In this document: positions 33,813-45,060 of the stretch, in pieces
How positions within the stretch are numbered: position 1 is the first letter of the stretch
How the letters are laid out: every line of letters starts with the position of its first letter
Assembly: GCF_900102265.1 (NCBI RefSeq)
Contig: NZ_FNBH01000001.1
Location: forward strand, 372,001-436,000
Direction: 5' to 3'
DNA: 64,000 nt
Source of the DNA: Epilithonimonas hungarica
Lineage (GTDB): Bacteria > Bacteroidota > Bacteroidia > Flavobacteriales > Weeksellaceae
Translations under genes and position numbers: made by a program
Notes under the pieces: model-generated
Database searches by the model: none
The model's input: the letters and a program-made list of their open reading frames with translations, nothing else
Told to the model about the DNA's origin: nothing

Positions 33813-36800
33813 CTACATATTTCTCCTATACTTCCCACCCACTTCAAACAGCGCATTCGTAATCTGCCCAAGCGAACAATATTTCACCGCATCCATCATC
33901 ACTTCAAAAAGATTTTCCTGGTTAATGGCAGAAATTTGAAGTTTGTGCAGCCATTCTTCGGTTTGGTTTTCGTTGGATTTCTTAAAATTTTCTAAATTTT
34001 TGATTTGTGCCTGTTTTTCTTCCTCAGTCGAACGGATCACTTCTCCCGGGCGAACGGTTGGCGAACCATCTTTTCCAAGGAAAGTATTTACCCCGATGAT
34101 CGGATATTCTCCTGTATGTTTCAACCATTCGTAATGCATCGATTCTTCCTGAATTTTCGAACGTTGATACATTGTTTCCATCGCACCCAAAACACCACCT
34201 CTTTCTGTGATCCTGTCGAATTCTGCATAAACAGCTTCTTCTACCAAATCCGTCAATTCTTTAATAATAAATGAACCTTGAAGCGGATTTTCGTTTTTCG
34301 CTAAGCCTAATTCTTTATTAATAATTAATTGAATTGCCATCGCTCTTCGCACCGATTCTTCAGTCGGAGTTGTGATGGCTTCGTCATAAGCATTGGTGTG
34401 AAGCGAATTACAGTTATCGTAAATTGCATAAAGTGCTTGTAATGAGGTCCTTATGTCGTTGAAATCAATTTCCTGAGCGTGAAGTGAACGTCCCGAAGTT
34501 TGAATATGGTATTTCAACATCTGGCTTCTTTCGTCTGCTCCATATTTTAATTTCATGGCTTTTGCCCAGATTCTTCTTGCTACACGTCCGATTACTGAAT
34601 ATTCAGGGTCGATACCGTTGGAGAAGAAGAAAGATAAGTTCGGTGCAAAATCATTGATGTCCATTCCTCTTGACAAATAATATTCAACATAAGTAAAACC
34701 ATTTGCCAACGTAAATGCCAACTGAGAAACCGGATTGGCACCCGCTTCCGCAATGTGATATCCTGAAATTGAAACCGAATAGAAGTTTCTTACTTTTTCT
34801 GTGATAAAATATTCCTGAACGTCACCCATCAATCTTAGGGCAAACTCAGTAGAGAAAATACAAGTATTCTGAGCTTGGTCTTCTTTTAAAATATCGGCCT
34901 GAACGGTACCACGAACGGTCGCGATCGTTTTAGCTTTAATTTCAGCATAAGCTTCGGCAGGAATTACTTCATCTCCCGTTAAACCTAATAGTTTTAAACC
35001 TAAACCATTGTTTGAAGGAGGTAATTCTCCGTTATATTTTGGTCTTTCTAAGCCTTTATCGTCGAATTTTGCTTTTAGAGCTTTTTCAACATTTGCTTCA
35101 AGCTTGTGTTCTGCAATATATTTTTCAACATTTTGATCGATGGCAGCATTCATAAAGAAAGCCAACAACATCGGAGCCGGTCCGTTGATGGTCATTGAAA
35201 CCGAAGTCATTGCGTTCACCAAATCAAAACCTGAATACAATTTTTTCGCATCATCTAAAGTGGCGATGGAAACTCCCGCATTTCCGATTTTACCATAAAT
35301 ATCCGGTGGTAAAGCTGGATCTTGACCGTACAATGTTACAGAGTCAAACGCTGTTGATAAACGTTTTGCATCCATTTCCGCAGAAACGTAGTGGAATCTT
35401 CTGTTGGTTCTTTCTGGTCCGCCTTCTCCGGCGAACATTCTCGTCGGGTCTTCTCCTGTTCTTTTAAAAGGATAAATTCCGGCTGTGTAAGGAAATCCTC
35501 CCGGAAGATTTTCCTGACCTTTCCATTTGATCAGATCTCCCCAATCTGTATATTTTGGTAAAGCGATTTTTGGAATTCTTAAATGAGATAAAGATTCTGT
35601 TGAGGTCTCCACTTTAATTTCTTTTCCTCTTACGAAATAGGAATAAAATTCTTCATGGAAAGCTTTTTTCGTATCATCCCAAGTTTTTAGGAAGTCGATA
35701 TTTTCCTGTTGAAGTTCTTTTTCTGCTTTTTGATATTCAGCGTCTAAAGTTTCGTTGGAAAGGAAATTTCTAACGCCTTCAATATGATACATTTTTCTTG
35801 CAAGCTCAGCTTGTTTTTCGATGTTTGCATCATAAATTCTGTTATTTTCAACAATTTCAGATAAATAACGAACTCTTTTCGGAGGAATAATCGTCACTTC
35901 GTCAGTAATTTCCTGCTCAACAAAACCCTGTAAGTTTAAATCAGAATATTTCTCGTTAACTTTCACTATTAATCTGTTGTACAATTCAGTCGTTCCGTGG
36001 TCATTGAACTGAGATGCTTTTGTTGCATAAACCGGCATATCATCCAACGGACTTTCCCACAGCAAATGGTTTCTTTGGAACTGCTTTCTTACAGCCTGAA
36101 GCGCATCCAAAGCACCACGTTTGTCAGATTTATTTAAAGCCACCAAATCTGCATAATCCAACATATCGATTTTTTCCAACTGTGTTGAAGCTCCGTATTC
36201 AGGAGTCATCACATACATTGAAACATCCGCAAAATCAGACACTTCCGAACCAGATTGTCCGATACCTGAAGTTTCTAAAATGATTACATCAGGATGAGCC
36301 AATTTCAACACGTTCAAAGCTGAATGAATGAACGGAGAAACAGAAACGTTGTTCTCTCTCGTAGCCATCGAACGCATATAAACTCTCGGATCATTGATCG
36401 CATTCATACGAATCCTGTCACCCAAAAGTGCACCTCCGGTTTTCTTTTTCGAAGGGTCAATGGAGATGATTGCAATTTTTTTACCAGGATTTGAACGTAA
36501 GAAACGTCTTACTAATTCGTCCGTCAAAGAAGATTTTCCGGCTCCACCAGTACCTGTGATACCGATGATCGGAATATTTAAGTCTTTTGATTTTTCATCA
36601 ATAGCTTTTACCAATTCAGGTTTTTCTTCTGAGAAGTTTTCGACTGCGGAAATGATTTTGGCAATGCTGGTCGAATTTTCAAAACTGATTGAATCCAAAT
36701 CTTTCACTGTGACTTCTTTTCCGGTGGCGAAATCTGACCTTTTCACCAAATCATCGATCATTCCCTGAAGACCAAGCTCACGACCGTCATCCGGAGAATA

Positions 36801-37160
36801 AATTCTGTCGATGCCGTAGGCCATTATATCTTCGATTTCTTCTGGCAGAATTACACCGCCACCACCACCAAAAATCTTGATCTGCGGAGAGTTTTTTTCT
36901 CTTAATAGGTCGTAGATGTATTTGAAATATTCGTTGTGGCCGCCTTGATAGGAGGTCAGCGCAATAGCGTTTGCATCTTCCTGAATGGCCGTATTCACCA
37001 CTTCTTCAGCTGATTTGTCGTGCCCAAGGTGAATGACTTCGCATCCCGTTCCCTGAATGACACGGCGCATAATATTGATGGCCGCATCATGCCCGTCAAA
37101 TAGTGAAGCGGCTGTTACGATCCTGATCTTGTTTTTAGGCGTATATTTTGTGCTTTCCAT
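33813..37160 (-). CDS. icmF: Fused isobutyryl-CoA mutase IcmF
   Basis: A 1115-residue protein with the IcmF domain order. A B12-binding domain comes first (DGHDAAI at 22-28). The G-protein chaperone MeaB-like domain has P-loop [12 protein letters not shown] (200-211) and NKSD (343-346). The TIM-barrel mutase domain follows from ~530. The active-site stretch TRMFAGEGG has Phe576 where methylmalonyl-CoA mutases have Tyr (TRQYAG), which is an IcmF marker. It interconverts isobutyryl- and n-butyryl-CoA using adenosylcobalamin. It is transcribed alone, from a perfect -7 box at 37181-37188. Confidence 0.95.
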   Translation of the reverse strand: MESTKYTPKNKIRIVTAASLFDGHDAAINIMRRVIQGTGCEVIHLGHDKSAEEVVNTAIQEDANAIALTSYQGGHNEYFKYIYDLLREKNSPQIKIFGGGGGVILPEEIEDIMAYGIDRIYSPDDGRELGLQGMIDDLVKRSDFATGKEVTVKDLDSISFENSTSIAKIISAVENFSEEKPELVKAIDEKSKDLNIPIIGITGTGGAGKSSLTDELVRRFLRSNPGKKIAIISIDPSKKKTGGALLGDRIRMNAINDPRVYMRSMATRENNVSVSPFIHSALNVLKLAHPDVIILETSGIGQSGSEVSDFADVSMYVMTPEYGASTQLEKIDMLDYADLVALNKSDKRGALDALQAVRKQFQRNHLLWESPLDDMPVYATKASQFNDHGTTELYNRLIVKVNEKYSDLNLQGFVEQEITDEVTIIPPKRVRYLSEIVENNRIYDANIEKQAELARKMYHIEGVRNFLSNETLDAEYQKAEKELQQENIDFLKTWDDTKKAFHEEFYSYFVRGKEIKVETSTESLSHLRIPKIALPKYTDWGDLIKWKGQENLPGGFPYTAGIYPFKRTGEDPTRMFAGEGGPERTNRRFHYVSAEMDAKRLSTAFDSVTLYGQDPALPPDIYGKIGNAGVSIATLDDAKKLYSGFDLVNAMTSVSMTINGPAPMLLAFFMNAAIDQNVEKYIAEHKLEANVEKALKAKFDDKGLERPKYNGELPPSNNGLGLKLLGLTGDEVIPAEAYAEIKAKTIATVRGTVQADILKEDQAQNTCIFSTEFALRLMGDVQEYFITEKVRNFYSVSISGYHIAEAGANPVSQLAFTLANGFTYVEYYLSRGMDINDFAPNLSFFFSNGIDPEYSVIGRVARRIWAKAMKLKYGADERSQMLKYHIQTSGRSLHAQEIDFNDIRTSLQALYAIYDNCNSLHTNAYDEAITTPTEESVRRAMAIQLIINKELGLAKNENPLQGSFIIKELTDLVEEAVYAEFDRITERGGVLGAMETMYQRSKIQEESMHYEWLKHTGEYPIIGVNTFLGKDGSPTVRPGEVIRSTEEEKQAQIKNLENFKKSNENQTEEWLHKLQISAINQENLFEVMMDAVKYCSLGQITNALFEVGGKYRRNM

Positions 37161-37180
37161 TTCTTAAAATCGATAGTGTC

Positions 37181-37188
37181 CAAAGATA
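37181..37188 (-). promoter_or_regulatory. icmF: -7 box for icmF
   Basis: CAAAGATA on the plus strand is TATCTTTG on the minus strand, a perfect TAnnTTTG, ~20 bases before the ATG at 37160. A clear -33 box was not seen. Confidence 0.55.
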
Positions 37189-37277
37189 AAATTTTTTTTG
37201 AAATGGAAAATAGACGGAAGATGATAGACTGATAGATAATAGGTTTTTTGCTAAATTTAAATTTAAGACATCACTTA

Positions 37278-37382
37278 ATAGCCCCGATAGTAGCGGCATC
37301 CTTTTTTGAGTGAGGCGGCGAGCGCAGCGACGCCGACCGAGCGAAAAAAAGATACAGCGGATAGCGGGATAAGCTCCTAAAA
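37278..37382 (-). repeat. Dispersed intergenic repeat, copy B
   Basis: Read on the minus strand: TTAGGAGCTTATCCCGCTAT, CCGCTGTATC, a T-run, a GC-rich hairpin (CGGCG with CGCCG, 37316-37335 region), then GGATGCCGCTACTATCGGGG and CTA. It is the longest and best preserved of three copies in the window. It lies between the icmF and LRR genes and stands out by GC content from its AT-rich surroundings. Confidence 0.8.
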
Positions 37383-37385
37383 AAA

Positions 37386-39020
37386 TTATTGCTTGATGAA
37401 TTTGAAGTTTTTGTTCCCTTCCTGTGTTTTGATGATCAACATGTAAACGCCACTTGGAAGTTTTGAAACATCGATTTTTGATTTGGTCTCAGAGAGCATT
37501 TGTTTTCCACTTAAATCATAAATGTGAACTTTTTGAATATCATATTTTGAACTTACAATGTTTAGATAATCTGAAGTTGGATTTGGATAGATGTTAAAAT
37601 ATTTTGCAGTTTCTGCAGTTCCGAGGATTTTTACAAGAGAAATCGGATTTCGGAAAAGTGATAAATCAAAAACGACGGAGTTGTCCAAAATAGAATAGGT
37701 GTAAGCCTCGACAGTGTAGGTGGCATAATCTGATTCCTCCACATCATTGAAACTGAGGTCTGTTGTTGTGACATTCATTTTCTGATCCAGGTTTTTGAAC
37801 CAAGTGAAAGTATATTCGCTCCCAGAAAGCGATTGTTCTAGTTTGGCAGGCTGTCCGATGACGCCTAAAACTTCTTTTTCCTCATCATAACGCTGAGGAG
37901 AATAATTGAGTTCTGTCTGCTCGTTGTAATCTACAATGTAATTGGATAGCTGGTTTTTGTTAAATCGATTGTTACTAAGATGTGTTATTTCCGGCAATTT
38001 ATCGTTGAGGTCGCCGGAGAGCTGATTGCTATTGAGATTCAGCATCAATAGCTTTGTCATTGCTAAAAATTCTGAAGGGATATTACCCGACAATAGATTG
38101 TTGTTCATGAACAATTGTTGAAGGGCCGGAAGTCCGGCCAATATAGAAGTACCTCCTGAAATTTTATTTCTTCCAAGATTCAGAGTCTGAAGCTTTTTCA
38201 ACAAACCGACTTGAGCTGGGATCTGTGAGAATTGATTGCTCTCTAAAGAAAGCCATTCTAAATTTATCAACGGTGATAATCCAGATGTGTTCTGCTCTGT
38301 TAGGTTATTACTGCTTAGGTCAAGGCTTGTAAGTTGTGTCAATAATGAAACCTGAGTTGGGATTTGTGTTAAAGCATTACCTGAAAGCGAAAGTGAGGTT
38401 AACTTTGAAAGCCCGGCGATATTGCCGTAAGCATTTGCCAAAATTGGATTGTTGTCTAAGATCAGGCTTTCAAGATTCGAGAAAGTGGTAATTCTTGACG
38501 GGATGTTTTGAAGTCCGAGGTCAGCGATGTTCAGATTTTTGATGTTATTGTAACCCTGTAATAATCCATTGACATCTGGAATTATAAAGCTGTTGCCACC
38601 CAAAGCGAGGTCTTGGACATTGAAAAGTCCTGTTAAAGAATTGGTAGGATTACCATTTAATCTGTTGTTGCTAATGTCCAACTTGGTCAAAGAGCTTAAT
38701 GAAGAAATTCCCATTGGCACCTCTCCGGAGAGCTGATTATTACTCAAGTCTAATTTAGTAAGATGGGTAAGTGATGAGACGAATGTTGGGAAAGCACCTT
38801 TCAGGGCATTGCCTGTAAGGTTGAGCTCATCAACCATACCATTTTTTATAGAGACGCCGAACCACGTTTTGGGATCCTTTTCCAAGTCCCATGTTCTGTT
38901 CCAGTTTTCGCCATCTGTAGCATTGTATATACTTACAAGTGCATTTCTTTCTGCATTGGAGATGCTCCATTGAGAGAATAAGAAATTGGAAATCAATAAA
39001 AAGAATAGAATTTTTTTCAA
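37386..39020 (-). CDS. Leucine-rich-repeat T9SS protein
   Basis: A 544-residue secreted protein with a signal peptide (MKKILFFLLISNFLFSQ). An N-terminal cap typical of plant-type LRRs follows (ERNALVSIYNATDGENWNRT). About 12 leucine-rich repeats come next (LTKLDLSNNQLSGEVP, LTKLDISNNRLNGNP, LTSLDLSSNNL, LQTLNLGRNKISG, LMLNLNSNQLSGDL). An Ig-like linker precedes a T9SS type A sorting domain (YFNIYPNPTSDYLNI ... GVYMLIIKTQEGNKNFKFIKQ). It is likely a surface adhesin or binding protein; the partner is unknown. Confidence 0.92.
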   Translation of the reverse strand: MKKILFFLLISNFLFSQWSISNAERNALVSIYNATDGENWNRTWDLEKDPKTWFGVSIKNGMVDELNLTGNALKGAFPTFVSSLTHLTKLDLSNNQLSGEVPMGISSLSSLTKLDISNNRLNGNPTNSLTGLFNVQDLALGGNSFIIPDVNGLLQGYNNIKNLNIADLGLQNIPSRITTFSNLESLILDNNPILANAYGNIAGLSKLTSLSLSGNALTQIPTQVSLLTQLTSLDLSSNNLTEQNTSGLSPLINLEWLSLESNQFSQIPAQVGLLKKLQTLNLGRNKISGGTSILAGLPALQQLFMNNNLLSGNIPSEFLAMTKLLMLNLNSNQLSGDLNDKLPEITHLSNNRFNKNQLSNYIVDYNEQTELNYSPQRYDEEKEVLGVIGQPAKLEQSLSGSEYTFTWFKNLDQKMNVTTTDLSFNDVEESDYATYTVEAYTYSILDNSVVFDLSLFRNPISLVKILGTAETAKYFNIYPNPTSDYLNIVSSKYDIQKVHIYDLSGKQMLSETKSKIDVSKLPSGVYMLIIKTQEGNKNFKFIKQ

Positions 39021-39040
39021 ATCTGTGTAAAATTAAAAGG

Positions 39041-39048
39041 CAAATATA
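39041..39048 (-). promoter_or_regulatory. -7 box for the LRR protein gene
   Basis: CAAATATA on the plus strand is TATATTTG on the minus strand, a perfect TAnnTTTG, ~20 bases before the ATG at 39020. Confidence 0.6.
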
Positions 39049-39120
39049 ATCGATAATCGAATTAGTTAATATATTTTCTAAAAATTTAATGATTATTTTC
39101 GCTTTTGGAATTGATTTTTT

Positions 39121-40716
39121 ATGAGAAAGTATTTGATCTATTATATTTTATTATTCACTGTCGTTACGGGATTTTATTTTCTTTATGCCTATTTTCAACT
39201 ATCAGGCAATCAATTTATTTATCCTATTGATGATGCTTATATCCATTTGGCGATTGCTAGAAAATTTGGCGAGTCCGGATTTTGGTCTATCAATTTTAAT
39301 AGTTTTGATAGCGCATCCTCGTCTATTCTTTATACATTATTATTAAGTTCATTGATCAAGATCTTTGGCGAGAATGTTTATTATCCAATGTTTCTGAATG
39401 TAGCGGCGGGCTATCTTACTACCTATTGGATATACAAATATTTGAAGGATTTCTATTCTGAAAATGAATTGAAACTTGGCTTATTTTTGTTTTTGCCGGT
39501 TTCCTTATTATATGTCATGGTAATCCTGGGGATGGAACAGACAATCCATATGTTGTTGTCTGTAGTAGCAATTTATTTCATCAAGAAAAATTTCGATTCA
39601 GATTTTGAGAAGAGAGATTTAATTAAATTATTGTTTACGATTCTTTTTCTGGCAATGGTTCGTTTTGAGAGCATGTTTTTCATTTTCTGTCTCGGGATCA
39701 TATTGTTGTTCAATAAAAAATTAAAGGAAGCTGTTCTTGTCTTTTTATTCGGTGCTCTTCCTATTATTGTTTTCGGTGTGATCTCTGTCATGAATGGTGG
39801 TTTCTTTTTTCCAAATTCAGTAATTATAAAAGGAAGTTATCCCGAAGGTAATGTTTTGATAAGTATTTGGTCTATTTTCAAGAAAGGAATATTGCTGAAC
39901 ATCTCTTTTTACAAGCTTTTTCTTTTCCCGTTGGTCTGCATCGGTATTTATCTGGTTGACCAATATAGGTCCTCCAAACTTAAAGTTCTTTTCAAAAAAG
40001 AATATCTGCTTTTTATTATTGTTGGAACGATTCTTTTACAAAGTGTTTTTGCAGTGATCAGATACAGGTATGAAAATTATCTTATGGCCATGCTTCTTAT
40101 GGTCATGGTCCCGATGGGTATAGAATATTTTAAAAAAATTAAACTTGGGAGGAAGATTCTTATTAACTATCTGTTCGCTTTTTTTTTCGTGGGATTTTGT
40201 TTAGTTGGGGTTTATCGTTTTATTATTTCTGATTCCGCTGTCAAGATCTCTTCTAAAAATGTTGAGGAGCAACAAGTGGAAATGGGAAGATTCCTCAATC
40301 GATTTTACAAAGGTCAAAAAATAGTAGCCAATGACATTGGAGCAATCGCTTATTTTGGGAATGTGCAATTGTTGGATATGGTAGGCTTAGGTTCTACAGA
40401 TGTAGCAAGATTTTATATCGAAAATAAAGGACTGGACGAAACCCGACTTAATAACAAATTCTACACTTTTTTAACAGATTATATTGCAAAAAAACATTAT
40501 AAAGTGGCAGTTATCTATCCAGATTGGTATCCTGATCATGTTCCCAACAGTTGGATCCCTGTAGCGTCATGGAAAATTGAAAATAGTATTGGAACCGCTC
40601 AGAATAGAGTGGTCTGGTACGCCTTCAATATGGAAGATGCGAACACTTTGAAAGAAAATTTGAAAAAATTTGACCTCAATAGAAATGTTACGGAATACTT
40701 TTATATATATGAATAG
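39121..40716 (+). CDS. Multi-spanning GT-C-like glycosyltransferase family protein
   Basis: A 531-residue membrane protein with about 10-12 hydrophobic segments and a soluble C-terminal part. An early loop after helix 1 has the acidic pair DDAYIHLAIA (Asp37, Asp38), as in lipid-linked-sugar GT-C transferases. The C-terminal region contains NDIGAIAYFGNVQLLDMVGL, a block seen in bacterial GT-C proteins. The acceptor and sugar are unknown. It is transcribed alone; the -7 box may be TATTTTCG (39094-39101). Confidence 0.75.
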   Translation: MRKYLIYYILLFTVVTGFYFLYAYFQLSGNQFIYPIDDAYIHLAIARKFGESGFWSINFNSFDSASSSILYTLLLSSLIKIFGENVYYPMFLNVAAGYLTTYWIYKYLKDFYSENELKLGLFLFLPVSLLYVMVILGMEQTIHMLLSVVAIYFIKKNFDSDFEKRDLIKLLFTILFLAMVRFESMFFIFCLGIILLFNKKLKEAVLVFLFGALPIIVFGVISVMNGGFFFPNSVIIKGSYPEGNVLISIWSIFKKGILLNISFYKLFLFPLVCIGIYLVDQYRSSKLKVLFKKEYLLFIIVGTILLQSVFAVIRYRYENYLMAMLLMVMVPMGIEYFKKIKLGRKILINYLFAFFFVGFCLVGVYRFIISDSAVKISSKNVEEQQVEMGRFLNRFYKGQKIVANDIGAIAYFGNVQLLDMVGLGSTDVARFYIENKGLDETRLNNKFYTFLTDYIAKKHYKVAVIYPDWYPDHVPNSWIPVASWKIENSIGTAQNRVVWYAFNMEDANTLKENLKKFDLNRNVTEYFYIYE

Positions 40717-40747
40717 AAAGATCCTGCTTCCGAAAAGCAGGATCTTT
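40717..40747. terminator. Bidirectional terminator, GT-C-like gene / dps
   Basis: AAAGATCCTGCTT (40717-40729) pairs perfectly with AAGCAGGATCTTT (40735-40747), a 13-bp stem with a 5-base loop. It starts immediately after the stop codon of the GT-C-like gene. Confidence 0.9.
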
Positions 40748-40753
40748 TATGTT

Positions 40754-41230
40754 CTATTTGCCAAGATAAGAATTGTACATCCAGACCTCTTTTTCCTGTT
40801 CCGTGATGTAGTCGCTCATTTGAGAATTGGTTCCTTCGTCTCCAGCCGCATCTGTAATATCTAAAAGTTCCCTTTGTAAATCGATTACGACTTTGAAAGA
40901 ATTCAAAATTATTTCTACACTTTTGTTTCCATCGCTTACCTCTTTGCTCTCCTTGATGGTGGAAACTTTCAAATAATCTGAATAATTATGGTCGGGAGTT
41001 GCGCCTAAGGTCAGGATCCTTTCTGCGATCTCATCGATTTTCAAAACAAGACTATTGTAGAGTTCCTCGAATTTGGGGTGAAGTGTGAAGAATTGCTCAC
41101 CTTTTATATTCCAGTGTGAACCTCTCGTGTTTTGATAGAAAACGGAATAGTTGGCTAAAAGGATATTCAGTTTTTCGGAGATTTTCTTACAGTCGGCTTC
41201 TTTCAGTCCGATCAATGTCGCATTTTTCAT
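40754..41230 (-). CDS. dps: Dps-family DNA-protection ferritin
   Basis: A 158-residue Dps protein forming a dodecameric ferroxidase shell. The ferroxidase ligands match the family spacing exactly: His39 (GSHW), His51, Asp66 and Glu70. It protects DNA from peroxide and iron. A perfect -7 box lies at 41311-41318. It is divergent from rpsL. Confidence 0.95.
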   Translation of the reverse strand: MKNATLIGLKEADCKKISEKLNILLANYSVFYQNTRGSHWNIKGEQFFTLHPKFEELYNSLVLKIDEIAERILTLGATPDHNYSDYLKVSTIKESKEVSDGNKSVEIILNSFKVVIDLQRELLDITDAAGDEGTNSQMSDYITEQEKEVWMYNSYLGK

Positions 41231-41310
41231 AGTTCTTGTAATTATATTAATGAATTGAATTTTTAATTAATAAGCATTATTTGTGATTCGGTAATTATCA
41301 ATAATCTTTC

Positions 41311-41318
41311 CAAAATTA
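41311..41318 (-). promoter_or_regulatory. dps: -7 box for dps
   Basis: CAAAATTA on the plus strand is TAATTTTG on the minus strand, a perfect TAnnTTTG. Expected start is near 41304, leaving a ~74-base leader. Confidence 0.55.
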
Positions 41319-41399
41319 GTATTCTCAAAATGATATTCATAAAAAGTGACGAAGAATCATATTGGAAAATTCTATCACAAATTAATTTTTCATAACTAC

Positions 41400-41429
41400 T
41401 TGTAGATTAAAAAATTATTCATATTTTTG
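41400..41429 (+). promoter_or_regulatory. rpsL: Promoter of the str operon (rpsL)
   Basis: TTG (41400-41402), 19 bases, TATTTTTG (41422-41429). The transcript should start near 41436, 18 bases before the rpsL ATG. Confidence 0.8.
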
Positions 41430-41453
41430 CACCCTAAAATAAAAAGCAATTAA

Positions 41454-41867
41454 ATGCCTACTATTCAACAATTAGTTAGAAAAGGAAGAGTCGCACTTAC
41501 CAAGAAGAGTAAATCGGCTGCCCTTGATTCTTGTCCACAAAGACGAGGTGTATGTACGAGAGTATATACTACCACTCCTAAGAAACCTAACTCTGCACTT
41601 AGAAAAGTTGCAAGGGTAAGACTTTCAAACGGTAAAGAAGTCAACGCTTATATCCCGGGCGAAGGACATAATCTTCAAGAGCACTCGATAGTATTGGTAC
41701 GCGGAGGAAGGGTGAAAGACCTACCGGGAGTACGTTATCACATCGTAAGAGGAGCACTGGACACTGCGGGTGTTAGTGGGAGAACTCAGAGAAGGTCCAA
41801 GTATGGAGCTAAGAGACCAAAACCAGGTCAGGCAGCTGCAGCACCAGCTAAAGGAAAGAAAAAGTAA
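41454..41867 (+). CDS. rpsL: 30S ribosomal protein S12
   Basis: A 137-residue decoding-site protein with the conserved [19 protein letters not shown] block. The C-terminus carries a short Ala/Pro/Lys extension ([13 protein letters not shown]) beyond the usual end near ~124 residues. First gene of the str operon; rpsG follows after 23 bases. Confidence 0.98.
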   Translation: MPTIQQLVRKGRVALTKKSKSAALDSCPQRRGVCTRVYTTTPKKPNSALRKVARVRLSNGKEVNAYIPGEGHNLQEHSIVLVRGGRVKDLPGVRYHIVRGALDTAGVSGRTQRRSKYGAKRPKPGQAAAAPAKGKKK

Positions 41868-41890
41868 TCATTAAATAAGGTACAGAAACA

Positions 41891-42367
41891 ATGAGAAAGA
41901 CAAAAGCGAAAAAAAGACCGTTGTTACCAGATCCAAAGTTTAATGATCAATTGGTAACTAGATTCGTAAACAACTTGATGCTAGATGGTAAAAAATCTAT
42001 CGCATTCAAAATATTCTATGATGCATTGGATATCGTAGAAACTAAAAAAGGAGATACGGAAAAAACTTCATTAGAAATCTGGAAAGACGCATTAACAAAC
42101 GTTATGCCTCACGTAGAAGTACGTTCTAGAAGAGTAGGTGGAGCTAACTTCCAGATCCCGATGCCAATCAGAGCTGATAGAAAAATTTCTATGGCAATGA
42201 AATGGTTGATCAAATATTCTAAAGCTAGAAATGATAAGTCTATGGCTTTGAAATTAGCTAACGAAGTTGTAGCTGCTTCAAGAGAAGAAGGTGCTGCTTA
42301 CAAGAAAAAGAGTGATACTCACAAAATGGCGGAGGCTAACAAAGCGTTTTCGCACTTTAAATTCTAA
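41891..42367 (+). CDS. rpsG: 30S ribosomal protein S7
   Basis: A 158-residue 16S rRNA-binding protein that nucleates assembly of the 30S head. The N-terminal [17 protein letters not shown] and the [18 protein letters not shown] block identify it. Length is normal. fusA starts 6 bases after its stop. Confidence 0.98.
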   Translation: MRKTKAKKRPLLPDPKFNDQLVTRFVNNLMLDGKKSIAFKIFYDALDIVETKKGDTEKTSLEIWKDALTNVMPHVEVRSRRVGGANFQIPMPIRADRKISMAMKWLIKYSKARNDKSMALKLANEVVAASREEGAAYKKKSDTHKMAEANKAFSHFKF

Positions 42368-42373
42368 TCTGAA

Positions 42374-44491
42374 ATGGGAAGAGATCTTAAATATACAAGA
42401 AATATTGGTATTGCTGCTCACATTGATGCAGGGAAAACTACCACTACGGAAAGGATTTTATTCTATACAGGTGTAAACCACAAAATTGGAGAGGTTCACG
42501 ATGGAGCTTCTACAATGGACTGGATGGAGCAGGAAGCTGAAAGAGGTATTACTATTACTTCTGCCGCTACCACTTGTTCTTGGAACTTTCCAACGGATCA
42601 AGGAAAAGCTTTACCAGAAACTAAACCTTACCACTTCAATATCATCGATACACCGGGACACGTTGACTTCACGGTAGAGGTTAACAGATCTTTGAGAGTA
42701 TTGGATGGTTTGGTATTCTTATTCTCTGCAGTAGATGGAGTAGAGCCTCAGTCTGAAACAAACTGGAGACTTGCTGACAATTACAAAGTTGCTAGAATGG
42801 GATTCGTAAACAAAATGGACAGACAAGGTGCTGACTTCCTTAACGTGGTAAACCAGGTTAAGACAATGTTAGGGTCTAATGCAGTTCCAATCGTTTTACC
42901 AATCGGTTCTGAAGAGGATTTCAAAGGTGTAGTTGACTTAATTAAAAACAGAGCGATCATCTGGGATGAAGCAGGACAAGGGGCAACTTTCGAAGTTGTG
43001 CCAATTCCTGAGGACATGAAGGATGAAGTTCTAGAATATAGAGAGAAATTAGTAGAAGCTGTTGCTGACTACGATGAGACTTTGATGGAGAAATTCTTCG
43101 AAGATCCGGATTCAATCTCTGAAGACGAAATCAACGAAGCTCTAAGAAAAGCTACTATTGATCTTTCTATTATCCCAATGACCTGTGGTTCTTCATTCAA
43201 GAATAAAGGAGTACAGTTTATGCTGGATGCAGTATGTAAATACCTTCCTTCTCCATTGGATAAAGATGATATCAAAGGTACTGATCCAAGAACAGATGCT
43301 GAAATTACAAGAAAACCATCTGTAGATGAGCCTTTCTCTGCATTAGCATTTAAGATTGCTACTGACCCATTCGTGGGAAGATTGGCATTCTTCAGAGCAT
43401 ATTCTGGAAGACTGGATGCAGGTTCTTATATCTTGAATACCCGTTCAGGAGATAAAGAAAGAATCTCTAGAATCTATCAGATGCACGCTAACAAACAAAA
43501 TCCAGTAGAATATATTGAAGCTGGTGATATTGGTGCTGCGGTAGGTTTCAAATCTATCAAAACCGGTGATACAATGTGTGACGAGAAAAACCCGATCGTT
43601 CTAGAATCGATGGTTTTCCCTGATCCGGTAATTGGTATCGCTGTTGAGCCTAAAACTAAAGCTGACCAAGATAAAATGGGTAACGCTCTAGCTAAATTGG
43701 CTGAAGAAGATCCTACATTTACTGTAAGAACTGACGAAGCTTCTGGACAAACGATCATCTCTGGTATGGGTGAGCTTCACTTGGATATCATTGTTGACCG
43801 TATGAAGAGAGAGTTCAAAGTTGAAGTTAACCAAGGACAACCTCAGGTAGAGTACAAAGAAAACTTGACAAAAACTGCAAATCACAGAGAGGTTTACAAA
43901 AAACAATCTGGTGGTAAAGGTAAATTTGCTGATATCGTATTTGAACTTGGACCTGCAGACGAAGGTAAGGTTGGTTTAGAATTCATCAATGAGATCAAGG
44001 GTGGTAACGTTCCTAAGGAATTTGTTCCTGCAATTGAAAAAGGCTTTAAAGCTGCAATGAAAAACGGTCCTTTGGCTGGTTTCGAAGTTGAAGGTATTAA
44101 AGTTGTTCTTAAAGATGGATCTTTCCATGCGGTGGATTCTGATGCTCTTTCCTTTGAAATGGCCGCTAAGTTAGGATTTAAAGAAGCGGGACGTGCTGCT
44201 AAGCCAGTAATTATGGAGCCTATTATGAAATTGGAGGTTGTAACTCCGGAAGAGTATATGGGTAACATCATTGGTGACCTTAACAAGAGAAGAGGTACGA
44301 TCAGTGGTCAGGAAGAGAAAAACGGTGCCGTTGTGATCAAAGGTTCTGTTCCACTTTCTGAGATGTTTGGATATGTTACTACTCTAAGAACACTTTCATC
44401 AGGAAGAGCTACTTCTTCTATGGAATTAGAGAAGTATCAAGCTACTCCGCAAAACGTTGCTGAGGATATCATTGCTAAAGCAAAAGGCTAA
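42374..44491 (+). CDS. fusA: Elongation factor G
   Basis: A 705-residue translocation GTPase. G1 is [14 protein letters not shown]3 [12 protein letters not shown] and G4 NKMDR; domains II-V follow. Length fits canonical EF-G1. It is in the str operon, with rpsJ 18 bases downstream. No tufA follows here, unlike in Enterobacteria. Confidence 0.98.
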   Translation: MGRDLKYTRNIGIAAHIDAGKTTTTERILFYTGVNHKIGEVHDGASTMDWMEQEAERGITITSAATTCSWNFPTDQGKALPETKPYHFNIIDTPGHVDFTVEVNRSLRVLDGLVFLFSAVDGVEPQSETNWRLADNYKVARMGFVNKMDRQGADFLNVVNQVKTMLGSNAVPIVLPIGSEEDFKGVVDLIKNRAIIWDEAGQGATFEVVPIPEDMKDEVLEYREKLVEAVADYDETLMEKFFEDPDSISEDEINEALRKATIDLSIIPMTCGSSFKNKGVQFMLDAVCKYLPSPLDKDDIKGTDPRTDAEITRKPSVDEPFSALAFKIATDPFVGRLAFFRAYSGRLDAGSYILNTRSGDKERISRIYQMHANKQNPVEYIEAGDIGAAVGFKSIKTGDTMCDEKNPIVLESMVFPDPVIGIAVEPKTKADQDKMGNALAKLAEEDPTFTVRTDEASGQTIISGMGELHLDIIVDRMKREFKVEVNQGQPQVEYKENLTKTANHREVYKKQSGGKGKFADIVFELGPADEGKVGLEFINEIKGGNVPKEFVPAIEKGFKAAMKNGPLAGFEVEGIKVVLKDGSFHAVDSDALSFEMAAKLGFKEAGRAAKPVIMEPIMKLEVVTPEEYMGNIIGDLNKRRGTISGQEEKNGAVVIKGSVPLSEMFGYVTTLRTLSSGRATSSMELEKYQATPQNVAEDIIAKAKG

Positions 44492-44509
44492 TTTTTTAAA
44501 TTACAAGAA

Positions 44510-44815
44510 ATGTCACAAAGAATCAGAATAAAATTAAAATCTTACGACTACAACTTGGTAGACAAGTCTGCTGAGAAGATCGTAAAAACGGTAAAGGCTA
44601 CTGGTGCTGTTGTAAACGGACCAATTCCATTGCCAACGAATAAGAGAATCTTCACGGTGTTGAGATCTCCGCACGTAAACAAGAAAGCAAGAGAACAGTT
44701 CCAGTTATCAGCTCACAAGAGATTGATGGATATCTATTCTTCTTCTTCTAAAACTGTTGATGCTCTAATGAAATTAGAACTTCCTTCAGGAGTTGACGTA
44801 GAAATTAAAGTGTGA
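44510..44815 (+). CDS. rpsJ: 30S ribosomal protein S10
   Basis: A 101-residue S10 (also NusE in transcription antitermination). [28 protein letters not shown] is the signature region, seen in parts. In most Bacteroidota rplC follows closely; here a terminator and two unrelated genes separate it from rplC by 3.2 kb. Confidence 0.98.
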   Translation: MSQRIRIKLKSYDYNLVDKSAEKIVKTVKATGAVVNGPIPLPTNKRIFTVLRSPHVNKKAREQFQLSAHKRLMDIYSSSSKTVDALMKLELPSGVDVEIKV

Positions 44816-44839
44816 TAAATCACATTTTGCTATGATACT

Positions 44840-44871
44840 AAATCCCTTTTCGAAAGAAGAGGGATTTTTTT
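44840..44871 (+). terminator. rpsJ: Strong terminator after rpsJ
   Basis: AAATCCCTTTTC (44840-44851) pairs with GAAGAGGGATTT (44856-44867), 12 bp with one G-U, closed by a GAAA tetraloop and followed by a T-run. It marks the end of the str transcript. Confidence 0.92.
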
Positions 44872-45060
44872 ATTCATATTTGAATGCTGAGAAAATTAAG
44901 ACAGCTTAAAAAAAACTTAAAACAATTTATTTAATAAATTTATTGAAAACGTTTTTTTGGATAGATAAATTAAATCAAATTGTTAAAATTTTAAAATTTT
45001 TTTTAAATTAATAAAATAATCGTAATAAAATGTTACATTTGTCGCCTTAATTTTAAAAAT
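44872..45060. other. AT-rich spacer before the metzincin gene
   Basis: This 189-base spacer between the rpsJ terminator and the metzincin gene is very AT-rich, with long A and T runs. It contains the promoter at 45034-45041 and nothing else recognisable. Confidence 0.5.
45034..45041 (+). promoter_or_regulatory. -7 box for the metzincin gene
   Basis: TACATTTG (45034-45041), perfect TAnnTTTG. Start expected near 45048, ~13 bases before the ATG. Confidence 0.6.
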
